A stretch of DNA of 64,000 nt from Anaeromyxobacter soli (lineage in GTDB: Bacteria > Myxococcota > Myxococcia > Myxococcales > Anaeromyxobacteraceae): the NCBI RefSeq assembly GCF_022808855.1, contig NZ_JAKZLF010000001.1, positions 432,597 through 496,596 on the forward strand. Direction: 5' to 3'. The notes under the pieces are model-generated. The model searched no databases. It worked only from the letters and a program-made list of their open reading frames with translations, and was not told the origin of the DNA. Both the position numbers and the translations under genes were made by a program. Numbering within the stretch: the stretch's first letter is position 1; the number at the start of each line of letters is the position of its first letter. Shown here in pieces: positions 37,650-46,776 of the stretch.

Positions 37650-38063
37650 ATGAAGAGTCATTCACGGGCAGCAGGCGAGGCGGCCTCGAGACTCATCAGC
37701 GAACGGATCGCCGAGCTGGGGGACTGGAGAGGCGAGACCCTGGCGAGGCTGCGCGCCCTCATCAGGGAGGCCGACCCTGAGGTCGTGGAAGAGTGGAAGT
37801 GGATGGGCACCCCGGTGTGGTCACATGACGGCGGCATCTGCACGGGCGAGTCGTACAGGTCGGTCGTGAAGCTGACCTTCTTCAAGGGCGCTTCGTTGAA
37901 AGATCCTGCCGGGCTCTTCAACTCGAGCCTCGACGGGAACACGAGGCGCGCCATCGACCTCCACGAGGGTGAGGAGGTCGACGCGAAGGCGTTCAAGGCG
38001 CTCATCCGCGCAGCCGTCGCTCTCAATGCTTCCGGCGGAAAGAAGTCCAGCAGACGCAAGTGA
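37650..38063 (+). CDS. DUF1801 domain protein
   Basis: A 137-residue protein with the DUF1801/YdhG-like pattern: ETLARLRALIREADPEVVEE, WKWMGTPVWSHDGGICTGES, YRSVVKLTFFKGASLKDPAG and LHEGEEVDAKAFKALIRAAV, then a basic tail GGKKSSRRK. The family has an iron-chaperone-like fold and no established function. A decayed copy of its middle section lies at 43929-43989. Confidence 0.85.
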   Translation: MKSHSRAAGEAASRLISERIAELGDWRGETLARLRALIREADPEVVEEWKWMGTPVWSHDGGICTGESYRSVVKLTFFKGASLKDPAGLFNSSLDGNTRRAIDLHEGEEVDAKAFKALIRAAVALNASGGKKSSRRK

Positions 38064-38572
38064 GCATCTCAGGGCTCATCCCGCTCGCATGGAGCCTGCT
38101 GCGACGCACGCTGCATGCCCCGGGCGGCCTCGTCGTCGCGCTCCTCGGAGCGCTCGGCTCGGCGACCGGCATCGCGCGTCTCGCGACGGCTCCACTCGAG
38201 CGGCGGACGCCATCAGGGACCCCACCCTGAGCCGGTCCGACGTCGGGCCTGCAGAAGAAGCTCGCGGTGCTCCGCCGGGCGGCGCCCGCTCGCGCGAGGC
38301 GCGGCGACGGCGCCGTCACTTCTTGTAGTAACCCACCGCGGTTCTGCGGAGGCGTCTTCATCGCGCGGCCGATCGCGGCCCGACTGAGAGCTTCGGGTGC
38401 CTGCCCTCGGCGCCGTCCCGGTTGGGGGTCGAGCGATGGACGTTCGTCGCCCGCGCGGTCGAATGGATGGGTCTTCTGCTGAGGTGGCACTCGTCTCTAC
38501 GCCGAGCGCGTGCGTGACGCCACGTGCGTGCCTCGTTAGACGTTCCCCGTCCCCGTCGATGGAGGCACACCG
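38064..38572. other. Gap without recognised gene
   Basis: About 510 bp. Frames on both strands are shadows with Arg/Pro/Ala bias. GGAGG at its right end is the ribosome site of the next gene. The promoter of the propeller/MoaD operon should lie here but is not obvious. Confidence 0.4.
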
Positions 38573-39760
38573 ATGACCGGCGTACGCGTACTGGTCGGCA
38601 CTCGCAAGGGAGCGTTCGTCCTGACGTCGGACGGGAAGCGCCAGACCTGGGAGGTGAGCGGCCCGCACTTCGCGGGGTGGGAGGTCTTCCACGTGAAGGG
38701 CTCTCCGGCTGACCCGAACCGGCTCTTCGCGTCTCAGACGAGCGCGTGGTTCGGGCAGATCATCCAGCGGTCGGACGACGGGGGCCGGACGTGGCATCAG
38801 CCGGGGACGCCGCCCGGCGAGGCGACGACGACGCCGGATGGGTTTCCCAAAGGTGAGAGCAACAAGTTCGTCTACGACACGTCTCGCGAGACGGGAAAGC
38901 CGCTCACCACGCACCAGTGGTACGACGGGACTCCGCACGCGTGGGAGTTCAAGCGCGTGTGGCACATCGAGCCGTCGCTCACCGACGCCGACACGGCCTA
39001 CGCCGGCGTCGAGGACGCGGCGCTGTTTCGTTCGACCGACGGCGGCAAGTCGTGGGACGAGCTCGCCGGGCTTCGCGGGCATGGGTCCGGCCCGCAATGG
39101 ATGCCGGGCGCGGGCGGGATGGGGCTGCACACCATCCTCCTCGATCCCGAGGACCCGCGGCGGATGTTCGTGGCGATCTCGGCGGCCGGCGTGTTCCGGA
39201 CCGACGACGGCGGAAGCACGTGGAAGCCCGCGAACCGCGGGCTCCGCTCGCAGTACATCCCCGATCCAGCCGCGGAGGTGGGTCACTGCGTGCACCGCAT
39301 CGCGATGCACCGATCCCGGCCGCAGGTCCTGTTCATGCAGAAGCACTGGGACGTGATGCGCAGCGACGACGCCGGCGAGTCGTGGCGCGAGGTGAGCGGG
39401 AACCTGCCCAGCGACTTCGGCTTCGTCGTCGACGTGCACGCGCACGAGCCCGAGACCGTCTACGTCGTGCCGATCAAGAGCGACTCGGAGCACTTCCCGC
39501 CCGAAGGCAAGCTGCGCGTGTACCGCAGCCGCACGGGCGGGAACGAGTGGGAGCCGCTGACGGCCGGCCTGCCGCAGCGCGACTGCTACGTGAACGTGCT
39601 GCGCGACGCCATGGCGGTGGACGCCCTCGATCCGTGCGGCGTGTACTTCGGGACCACGGGCGGGCAGGTGTACGCCTCCGCGGACGCAGGCGACCGCTGG
39701 ACGCCGATCGTCCGCGATCTCCCCGCCGTGCTCTCCGTCGAGGTCCAGAGCCTCCCATGA
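38573..39760 (+). CDS. BNR/Asp-box beta-propeller protein (sialidase-like fold)
   Basis: A 395-residue protein without signal peptide, beginning [20 protein letters not shown]. Five Asp-box motifs (SxDxGxxW) are visible: [32 protein letters not shown] and SADAGDRW, spaced as in six- or seven-bladed propellers of the sortilin/sialidase type. Catalytic sialidase residues are not recognisable, so a binding or scaffold role is more likely. Its stop overlaps the ATG of a MoaD/ThiS-like gene, so they form an operon. Confidence 0.85.
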   Translation: MTGVRVLVGTRKGAFVLTSDGKRQTWEVSGPHFAGWEVFHVKGSPADPNRLFASQTSAWFGQIIQRSDDGGRTWHQPGTPPGEATTTPDGFPKGESNKFVYDTSRETGKPLTTHQWYDGTPHAWEFKRVWHIEPSLTDADTAYAGVEDAALFRSTDGGKSWDELAGLRGHGSGPQWMPGAGGMGLHTILLDPEDPRRMFVAISAAGVFRTDDGGSTWKPANRGLRSQYIPDPAAEVGHCVHRIAMHRSRPQVLFMQKHWDVMRSDDAGESWREVSGNLPSDFGFVVDVHAHEPETVYVVPIKSDSEHFPPEGKLRVYRSRTGGNEWEPLTAGLPQRDCYVNVLRDAMAVDALDPCGVYFGTTGGQVYASADAGDRWTPIVRDLPAVLSVEVQSLP

Positions 39761-40053
39761 TCCGGGTCGTGCTCCCGCACCACCTCCGCACCCTCGCGCG
39801 CGTGGACGGCGAGGTGGCGCTCGAGGTGAGCGGTCCGGTGACGGTCCGGTCGATCCTCGACGTGCTCGAGGCACGCTACCCGATGCTCCGCGGGACCATC
39901 CGCGATCACGTCACGGGAGCGCGGCGCCCGTTCCTGCGCTTCTTCGCCTGCAACGAGGACTGGTCGCACGAGAGTCCGGAGGTCCCGCTCCCCGACGCGA
40001 TCGCCTCGGGCGCGGAGCCGCTCGTCGTGATCGGCGCGATCGCCGGGGGGTAG
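39757..40053 (+). CDS. MoaD/ThiS-family ubiquitin-like protein
   Basis: A 98-residue beta-grasp protein starting [40 protein letters not shown] is the typical helix, and the C-terminus ends IGAIAGG with the diglycine that carries sulfur as thiocarboxylate in MoaD and ThiS. Overlap with the upstream propeller gene (ATGA) suggests coupling. No MoaE, ThiG or MoeB-type partner is nearby. Whether it is a sulfur carrier or a protein modifier cannot be told. Confidence 0.85.
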   Translation: MIRVVLPHHLRTLARVDGEVALEVSGPVTVRSILDVLEARYPMLRGTIRDHVTGARRPFLRFFACNEDWSHESPEVPLPDAIASGAEPLVVIGAIAGG

Positions 40054-40183
40054 CCCGCAGCCGTGCGTCGGCGAGCTGCGCCTCCAGCTCCGCCGCGCGT
40101 ACCCGCGGAACGCAGTCCGACAGCGCACGCCGCCCTTCGGCGTCTCCGTCCAGGCACCGGCTCACCGAACGTGAAGCCCGCCC

Positions 40184-40294
40184 CCGGGCTCGTTCGTGCT
40201 CGTGCCGGGCGGCGTGACCCACGAGTACTCGGCACTCCCCGCGAGGGAGCTCATCCGAAGCAAAACGCTGGCGCGACGTGCGTATCATTCTTGA
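40184..40294 (+). pseudogene. Possible cupin C-terminal remnant
   Basis: One frame reads PGSFVLVPGGVTHEYSALPA then RELIRSKTLARRAYHS and a stop. PGSFVLVPGGVTHEY resembles the second cupin motif (PG...P.G..H). Nothing upstream supplies the first motif. Confidence 0.3.
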
Positions 40295-40428
40295 CCCGCA
40301 CTCGTCGGCAATGAACCCGCGCGTGCGTCGAGAACGAGCCCGCTCGGGGTACGCGGCCGCGGAACCCCCACATCGGGTCCCCTTCGGCAGATACGATGAA
40401 TATCGCTACTCCAGGAGAGAGGATCCTC

Positions 40429-41906
40429 ATGCCGGACGCGGCAGGTGCGACACGGACGAAGACGGGCATTCGCGGACTCGACGAGATCCTGCGAGGAGGG
40501 CTTCCGAGCCGGCGCGTGCACCTCGTCCAGGGCAGCCCTGGAGCAGGGAAGACGACGCTCGCCCTCCAGTTCCTGCTCGAGGGGGCCAGGCAGGGGGAGC
40601 GGGGGCTCTACATCTCGCTCTCGGAGACGGGCGAAGAGGTTCACGCCGTCGCGGCGTCTCACGGCTGGGATCTCGGCGGGATCGCCATCTTCGAGGCGTC
40701 GCGGCTCGCCGAAGAGGACGAGAACACGCTGTTCGACACGTCCGAGGTGGAGCTCGGAGAGCGGATGGATGCCATCCTCTCCGAGGTCGCGAGGGTCGAG
40801 CCCAGGCGCCTCGTCGTGGACTCCTGCACGGAGTTGCGCCTGCTCGCGCAAAGCCCGGTCAGGTACCGGCGGCAGGTCCTCGCGCTGAAGCACCGCCTCG
40901 TCGAGGCGAATCGAACCGTCGTGCTCCTCGACAACCCTTCGCCAGGATCTCCGGACGTGCTCCTGCAGAGCCTGGCGCACGGCGTGCTCACGCTGGAGCA
41001 CTTCCAGTCCGAGTTCGGCGGCGAGCGACGCCGGCTCTCCGTGACCAAGATGCGCGGCATCGCTTATCGCGGCGGCTATCACGACTACTCCATCGTGACC
41101 GGCGGGTTGGTGGTGTTTCCGCGTGTCGTGCCCGCGGAGCACCGCACGAGCCGTGTCGCGGAGCCATTCCCCAGCGGGATCGATTCGCTCGACAGAGACT
41201 CCTCGGCGGAGGGCTGGACCGCGGCACGAGCACCCTCGTCATGGGGCCGTCCGGCTCGGGCAAGTCGACGTTCGCGATGGTGTTCGCCCGGCGGTGCGCG
41301 GACCGCGGGGAGCGCGCGGCCGTGTTCCTCTTCGACGAGGCCCGCGAGACGATGCTCGCGCGGATGCGCGGTATCGGCATGGGCATCGACGCGCACGTCG
41401 AAGCGGAGCGCGTCGAGGTCACCCAGGTCGATCCCGCGCAGCTATCGCCTGGCGAGTTCCTGCACAGGGTCCAGGCTGCGGTCGACGAGAAGAAGTGCCG
41501 CGTAGTGATCATCGACAGCGTCAACGGCCTGCTCCAGTCGATGCCGAACGAGAGCTTCCTGCTGCTGCAACTGCACGACATGCTCATGTACCTCGGCCAG
41601 CAAGGCGTGCTGACGGTCCTCGTCTCCACCGAGCACGGCATCTTGGGGAGGCGCGTGGCAGGGTCCATGGACGTGAGCTACCTCGCGGACACGGTGATCC
41701 TGGCTCGCTACTTCGAGGCGCGAGGCGCCGTCCGCAAGGCGCTGTCGGTCATGAAGAAGCGCACCGGTGGACACGAGAAGACCATCCGCGAGTACGACAT
41801 CACCAGCTCCGGGGTCGGCATCGGCGAGCCGCTCGTCGAGTTCCAGGGCGTCCTCACCGGCGTCCCGGCGTACACGGGCGAGAAGCGCGGGGCCGGTGGA
41901 GCGTGA
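40429..41906 (+). pseudogene. KaiC-like dual ATPase gene with a frameshift
   Basis: Two RecA/KaiC domains. The first has GIRGLDEILRGGLPSRRVHL and Walker A GSPGAGKTT (residues about 25-40), and the second LLGGGLDRGTSTLVMGPSGS with Walker A GPSGSGKST. Near 41203 the sequence GACAGAGACTCCTC carries an apparent GA duplication; removing it gives the expected IDSLDRLLGGGLDRG. With it, the frame after the first domain is lost. Start ATG at 40429 has GAGAGG upstream. Domain one alone could still be made. The stop overlaps the GTG start of a hybrid kinase, so a KaiC-kinase signalling unit is likely. Confidence 0.8.
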
Positions 41907-43492
41907 TCGACGGGGCGGATGGCGTGCCCGAGCGTGTCCTGCTCGTCGCTCCGACCGGGCGCGACGCGGCGCTCGCGGCATCGGTGCTGCGGTCGGATCA
42001 GATCCAGGTCACCACCTGCAGCGACGTGTCGCAAGCAGTGACGGAGCTCGGTGCTGGCGCGGGGGCGCTCCTCGTGGCGATGGAGGCGATGGATCCCGGC
42101 CGAGTGCAGCACCTCGCCCGGTGGATTGCACGACAGCCAGCCTGGTCGGACCTCCCTGTCATCGTCTTCACCAGCGCGTCGTCCCGGGACGCACGGGACA
42201 TCGCCCTCGAGCGACTCGCTCCACTCGGGAACGTCACGCTCCTGGAGCGGCCGCTTCGCCGGACCACGTTCGTGACCGTCGTCCGAACCGCGCTGCGGGC
42301 ACGGCAGCGGCAGTACGCGGCACGCGACGTGCTGGTCGCCCTGGAGCACGAGGTCGCCGCCCGCGATCAGTTCCTGGCCATGCTCGGCCACGAGCTTCGG
42401 AACCCTCTGGCCGCGATCATGATGGCGCTCCAGGTGACGGAGCTGCGCGCGCCGACCAACTCCCGCGAGCTCGGGATAGTCGCGCGTCAGTCGAGGCAGC
42501 TCGCGCGGATCGTGGACGACCTCCTGGACGTCGCGCGGGTCACCTCGGGCAAGATCGCGCTGCACCGGGTGATCGTGGATCTGTCCAGCCTCGTCACGAA
42601 GGCGCTGGAGGCGTTGCAGCCGGAGGCGGTGAAGAGCGGGATCACACTCGCGTGGACCGTTCCACCGCCCGGTCTGCTGGTCATGGGAGATCCCGTCCGG
42701 CTGGAGCAGGTGCTCGCGAACCTCGTCGGCAATGCGTTGAAGTACACGCCCCGGCGCGGGCACGTCTGGGTCGACCTGCAGCACGCCGGCGCGGAAGCCG
42801 TCCTCCGCGTGCGGGATGATGGGAGCGGCATCGCGCCCGATCAGCTTCGTCGCGTGTTCGAGACGTTCGCGCAGGTGGATACGACGCTCGACCGATCCCG
42901 CGGCGGCCTCGGCCTCGGGCTGACGGTGGCGCGCAGCCTCGTCGCGATGCACGGCGGCGCCATCGAGGCATTCAGCGAGGGGATCGGCAAGGGGAGCGAG
43001 TTCGTCGTCCGGCTTCCGACCGCCGTCGGCAGCTCGGAGCAGGAGCCGCAGGACGACGCACGCCGGCCGGAGCGGCGGCCGCGCCGGATTCTGGTGATCG
43101 AGGACGGCGATGACAACCGCGTCGCCTTGAAGGCGGCGCTGGAGCTGATGGGACACGAGGTGCAAGCCTCGGCGGACGGCGTCGAGGGAGCGGAGGCGGC
43201 GATCCGGCACGCGCCCGAGGTGGTCCTCGTGGACATCGGCCTCCCGGGACTGGACGGCTACGAGGTGGCCCGGCGGATCCGCGCAGCCCGTGGCAGCCGC
43301 GTGCTCCTCGTCGCGCTCACCGGGTACGGTCAGGCGGAGGACCGCCGCTTGGCCATCGCAGCCGGCTTCGACGTGCACCTCACGAAGCCAGTCGAGCTCG
43401 AAGCGCTCGCGGCCGTCATTCGAGAGGGCCGGACACGGGTAGAAGACCTTCTCCTCGCGCCAGGCCACGATGTGTCAAGTGGCAGGTCGTGA
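41903..43492 (+). CDS. Hybrid sensor histidine kinase with two receiver-like domains
   Basis: A 529-residue soluble protein from a GTG overlapping the KaiC stop. Residues 10-130 are receiver-like (RVLLVAPTGRDAALAASVLR) but the phosphoacceptor Asp is replaced (LLVAMEAMDPG). HisKA carries His163 in FLAMLGHELRNPLAAIM, then N box ANLVGNALKYTP and G boxes DDGSGIAPDQLRRVFETFAQ and RGGLGLGLTVARSLV. A C-terminal receiver has ILVIEDGDDNRVALK and the Asp in VVLVDIGLPGLDGYE. The last residues (VSSGRS) and the stop are encoded by a GGGGTCA-type repeat. KaiC-like ATPases paired with kinases suggest a signalling input from ATPase state. Confidence 0.9.
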   Translation: MIDGADGVPERVLLVAPTGRDAALAASVLRSDQIQVTTCSDVSQAVTELGAGAGALLVAMEAMDPGRVQHLARWIARQPAWSDLPVIVFTSASSRDARDIALERLAPLGNVTLLERPLRRTTFVTVVRTALRARQRQYAARDVLVALEHEVAARDQFLAMLGHELRNPLAAIMMALQVTELRAPTNSRELGIVARQSRQLARIVDDLLDVARVTSGKIALHRVIVDLSSLVTKALEALQPEAVKSGITLAWTVPPPGLLVMGDPVRLEQVLANLVGNALKYTPRRGHVWVDLQHAGAEAVLRVRDDGSGIAPDQLRRVFETFAQVDTTLDRSRGGLGLGLTVARSLVAMHGGAIEAFSEGIGKGSEFVVRLPTAVGSSEQEPQDDARRPERRPRRILVIEDGDDNRVALKAALELMGHEVQASADGVEGAEAAIRHAPEVVLVDIGLPGLDGYEVARRIRAARGSRVLLVALTGYGQAEDRRLAIAAGFDVHLTKPVELEALAAVIREGRTRVEDLLLAPGHDVSSGRS

Positions 43493-43496
43493 CCCC
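43476..43496 (-). repeat. Inverted GGGGTCA-type repeat at the kinase gene end
   Basis: On the minus strand GGGGTCACGACCTGCCACTT plus G. It covers the last codons and the TGA stop of the hybrid kinase gene. Confidence 0.65.
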
Positions 43497-43544
43497 GTTC
43501 GGGCAAGGCTGGAATTCGCGCGCGTTCAAGGGTAAGGGCAAGGC

Positions 43545-43823
43545 ATGAAGATCCAGCTCGGAATGACCAAGGAATGGACCACCATCGAGCGTCGCAAGCT
43601 GAAGGTGGTGGACCTGCGAGAGTTCCTGATGCAGCACTACCCGCGGGACCACGGGTGGGCCGACGAGAAGGAGGCCCTCGTCTTCCTCCAGGACCATCTC
43701 CAGACCGAGTACCTGCACTCGGTCCTCAAGGCGATGAAGGACGACACGAACGAGGTCACCCGGGAAGCGCCCGAGCTCACCCACAAGAAGTTCTGGTTCG
43801 AGCTGCCCGAGGACCGGAAGTAG
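43545..43823 (+). CDS. Small hypothetical protein
   Basis: A 92-residue protein starting MKIQLGMTKEWTTIERRKLK and containing FLMQHYPRDHGWADEKEALV and a helical C-terminus ending FWFELPEDRK. Composition is natural (balanced charged residues, aromatics), unlike the Arg/Pro-rich shadow frames. GGGCAAGG precedes the ATG. No family recognised. Confidence 0.6.
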   Translation: MKIQLGMTKEWTTIERRKLKVVDLREFLMQHYPRDHGWADEKEALVFLQDHLQTEYLHSVLKAMKDDTNEVTREAPELTHKKFWFELPEDRK

Positions 43824-43928
43824 CTGCGCCCCCGCCCGGAACGTGAGGATCGAGCGCGGCGTCGCTCATCGGTCACTCGTTCCTTGGTTCCCCTGGCGTC
43901 CCGTACGGCGTCTTCCCCCGGGACGGGT

Positions 43929-43989
43929 GACGGGGGCATCTGCACGGGCGAGTCGCAAAAGTCCGTCGTGAAGCTGACCTGCATCCCAG
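43929..43989 (+). pseudogene. DUF1801 gene remnant
   Basis: DGGICTGESQKSVVKLTC is read in one frame. The DNA matches the middle of the intact DUF1801 gene (37827-37877) at about 46 of 51 positions, while sequence on both sides does not match. It is thus a short leftover of a related gene. Confidence 0.6.
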
Positions 43990-44055
43990 GCCGCCGGCGA
44001 ACGGTTGGCGGCGCCGCTGACGATGAGTTATCAAGTGCGGCCGCCCGAGAGCCGC

Positions 44056-45342
44056 ATGCCCCATCTTCCGACGCTCTACGCCATCGACTTCGGCACGAGC
44101 AACTCGCTCCTCGCCGCCGCGAACGGGGATCGGGTGTTCGACCCGGTGCCGCTCGATCCCGACGCGTCCGATCCGACGATCCTGCGGAGCATCCTCTGCT
44201 TCCCCGACGCCGGCGGGGTGTTCGTAGGCGGCGAGGCGCTTCGCCAGTTCGTCGAGCACGGCGGCGAAGCCCGCCTGCTGCGCTCCATCAAGCACCACCT
44301 CGGCTCGCGATCCTTCCGCGGGACGATCCTCCGCGGGCGCCTCGTCTCCGCGGAGGAGCTGGTCGCCGCCCTGCTGCGCCACATGCGCGTGCGGGCCGAC
44401 GCGCACTTCGGGACGGAGGTGCGGCGGGCGCTCCTGGGGCGCCCGGTCCACTTCGACGGAGAGGACGACGCCTTCGCCGAGGCCCGGCTCCGCAAGGCGG
44501 CGGAGCTCGCCGGCTTCGAGGAGGTCCACTTCCTGCCCGAGCCGGTCGCCGCGGCGCGCGCGTTCGGCGCCGCCGCGCAGCGCGAGGAGCTGGCGCTGAT
44601 CGGCGACTTCGGCGGCGGCACCTCGGACTTCACCGTGCTCCGCATCGGGCCCCGCGCGCTCGAGCGAGGCGACGTGCTCGCCGTGGGCGGCGTGGCGGTC
44701 GCGGGCGACGCGCTCGACGCTTCGCTGATGCGGGCACAGGTCGGCCGGCACTTCGGCGCGGAGGTGCAGTACCGGGCGCCGTTCGGGAACAACGTCCTGC
44801 GGATGCCTCGGGGGATCGTGCAGCACCTCTGCTCCCCCGCGCACCTGTCGATCCTCCAGCGGCGCGACATCGCCAGCTTCCTCGCCGACGTGCGGCGGTG
44901 GTCGCTCTCCGAGGACGATCGCCGCTCCATGGATCAGCTCGCGATCCTCGTGGAGGACACGCAGGGCTTCCATCTGTTCGAGGCGATCGAGCGCGCGAAG
45001 CGCACGCTCTCCTCGGCGACGAAGTCCGAGATCGTGTTCTCCTACCCTGGCATCGAGGTGCGGGAGCGGGTCACGCGCGCGGGCTTCGAGGAGGCGAGCG
45101 GCCGGGAGGTGGACGCGATCCTGGGCAGCCTGGACGAGACGGTGCGCGCGGCCGGGGTGGAGCCCGCGGACATCGGCGTCGTCTGCTGCACCGGCGGCAC
45201 CGCGAAGGTCCCCCGGATCGCCGCCGAGATCCGCCGCCGGCTGCCCGCGGCGCGCATGGAGCAGTTCAAGGGCTTCCACTCCGTGGTGGAGGGTCTCGCG
45301 CAGGAGGCGCGTGAGGTGGCGCGGCGCGGCCGCGACGCCTGA
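44056..45342 (+). CDS. Hsp70-like (DnaK superfamily) protein
   Basis: A 428-residue actin-fold ATPase. TLYAIDFGTSNSLLAAANGD is the phosphate-1 loop. FLPEPVAAARAFGAAAQREE and LALIGDFGGGTSDFTVLRIG are the connect and phosphate-2 motifs, and VVCCTGGTAKVPRIAAEI the adenosine motif. It lacks the DnaK substrate-binding domain, as in the YegD group. Start at 44056 (MPHLPTLYAIDFG) is preferred; an ATG eleven codons earlier is possible. Role probably a specialised chaperone, client unknown. Confidence 0.88.
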   Translation: MPHLPTLYAIDFGTSNSLLAAANGDRVFDPVPLDPDASDPTILRSILCFPDAGGVFVGGEALRQFVEHGGEARLLRSIKHHLGSRSFRGTILRGRLVSAEELVAALLRHMRVRADAHFGTEVRRALLGRPVHFDGEDDAFAEARLRKAAELAGFEEVHFLPEPVAAARAFGAAAQREELALIGDFGGGTSDFTVLRIGPRALERGDVLAVGGVAVAGDALDASLMRAQVGRHFGAEVQYRAPFGNNVLRMPRGIVQHLCSPAHLSILQRRDIASFLADVRRWSLSEDDRRSMDQLAILVEDTQGFHLFEAIERAKRTLSSATKSEIVFSYPGIEVRERVTRAGFEEASGREVDAILGSLDETVRAAGVEPADIGVVCCTGGTAKVPRIAAEIRRRLPAARMEQFKGFHSVVEGLAQEAREVARRGRDA

Positions 45343-45597
45343 GCACGCTTCTCCATCCGCTACAGAGGTGACCGGAGACCGCCAGGGTAGCGCCACCGCC
45401 ATTTCGCCGCGTACCGCAGGCTCCGCGCATCGCCGGCACGCTCGTCCGGTCCTCCGCCGGGGGCAGACCTCTCAAGGGATCGGTCATGACCCCCGACGGA
45501 CCGCATAGGACCGCGGTGCCCTCCGAGCTCTGCGACCTCCGCCCCTCCGAGCGCTCGGCCGCCGCAGCGAGCCGCGAGTACGTCCGGGAGTGATCGC

Positions 45598-46776
45598 GTG
45601 CTCGCCGAGTTCCGCGCCATCGCAGAGCTCTTGCCGGACGCGCTCCTGCTCGTCTCGCGCGCGGGGGTGGTGCTCGGGGCCAACGAGGCCGCGGGCGAGC
45701 GGCTCGGCGCACCCGTCGCGGCGCTCGAGGGGCGAGCGCTCGTGGAGCTCGCCGGCGATCCCTCGCTCGCCGAGCTCGTGGCAAGCTGGCTGCGATCGAC
45801 CGGACCGCTCCCCGGCGCGTTCACGCTCGCGGGGCGCGCCGAGCGGGTGCGCTGCGAGGGAGCGCGGCTGCCCGGGCCGGAGGCGCTCCTCCTCCTCCGC
45901 CTCGTCGCCCCGGAGCAGCCCGGCAACTTCGCCCTTCCGTCGGAGAAGCTCGCCGCGCTGAACCGCGAGGCGCTCCACCGCCACACCGCCGAGGCGCAGC
46001 GCGAGCGGCTCATCGACGAGCTGAACCGCGCGGTCCGGCTCTCCGAGACGTTCGTCGCCGTGCTCGGCCATGATCTCCGCAACCCGCTCGGCGCGGTCGT
46101 CGCCGGCGCGACGCTCGCGCTCAGGCGCAGCGAGGACGCGAAGGTGCGCGGCCACCTCGAGCGCGTGCTCCGCAGCGCCCGGCGCATGGCGCGCATGGTC
46201 GAGCAGCTCCTCGACGTCTCCCGCGTCCGGCTCGGCCGCGGGATCCCGCTCACGCGGGCCGAGATCGACCTCTGCGAGCTCGTCCGGCAGGCGGCGGCCG
46301 AGACCGAGCCCTCCCACCGGCAGCACCGCTTCGACCTGCGGCTCCCCCCGCGGTGCGAGGGAGACTGGGATCGCGATAGGCTCGCCCAGGTCCTCTCGAA
46401 CCTGCTCGCCAACGCGTGCGAGCACTCGGAGGCGGAAGCCGTCGTGACGGTCGAGCTTCGCGCCAGCTCGACGAGCGCCTCGGTGGCGGTCCACAACCCC
46501 GGGCCGGCGATCCCGCCCGAGCTCCTCCCCTCCGTCTTCGACGCCTTCGCGAGCGGCGCGGAGGGCCGTGGCCTCGGCCTCGGGCTCCACATCGCGCGCG
46601 AGATCGCGCAGGCGCACGGCGGCGACATCGCGGTCGAGTCGGCGCCCGACCGCGGCACCACCTTCACGGTCACCCTGCCCCGCCGCTCCGCCGGGGCCAC
46701 GGCGCGCACGATGACGCCGCTGCCCCAGCTCCTCGACGACGCGGCCGGCCCGGGCCGCGCCGGCGGGGCCCGCTGA
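45598..46776 (+). CDS. PAS-type sensor histidine kinase
   Basis: A 392-residue soluble kinase from a GTG start. A PAS-like domain covers about 8-105 (LLPDALLLVSRAGVVLGANE). HisKA has His158 in FVAVLGHDLRNPLGAVVAG, followed by MVEQLLDVSRVRLGRGIPLT. HATPase boxes are SNLLANACEHSE and GRGLGLGLHIAREIAQAHGG. No adjacent regulator. Its stop abuts the stop of the convergent metal-transport operon with no spacer. Confidence 0.9.
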   Translation: MLAEFRAIAELLPDALLLVSRAGVVLGANEAAGERLGAPVAALEGRALVELAGDPSLAELVASWLRSTGPLPGAFTLAGRAERVRCEGARLPGPEALLLLRLVAPEQPGNFALPSEKLAALNREALHRHTAEAQRERLIDELNRAVRLSETFVAVLGHDLRNPLGAVVAGATLALRRSEDAKVRGHLERVLRSARRMARMVEQLLDVSRVRLGRGIPLTRAEIDLCELVRQAAAETEPSHRQHRFDLRLPPRCEGDWDRDRLAQVLSNLLANACEHSEAEAVVTVELRASSTSASVAVHNPGPAIPPELLPSVFDAFASGAEGRGLGLGLHIAREIAQAHGGDIAVESAPDRGTTFTVTLPRRSAGATARTMTPLPQLLDDAAGPGRAGGAR

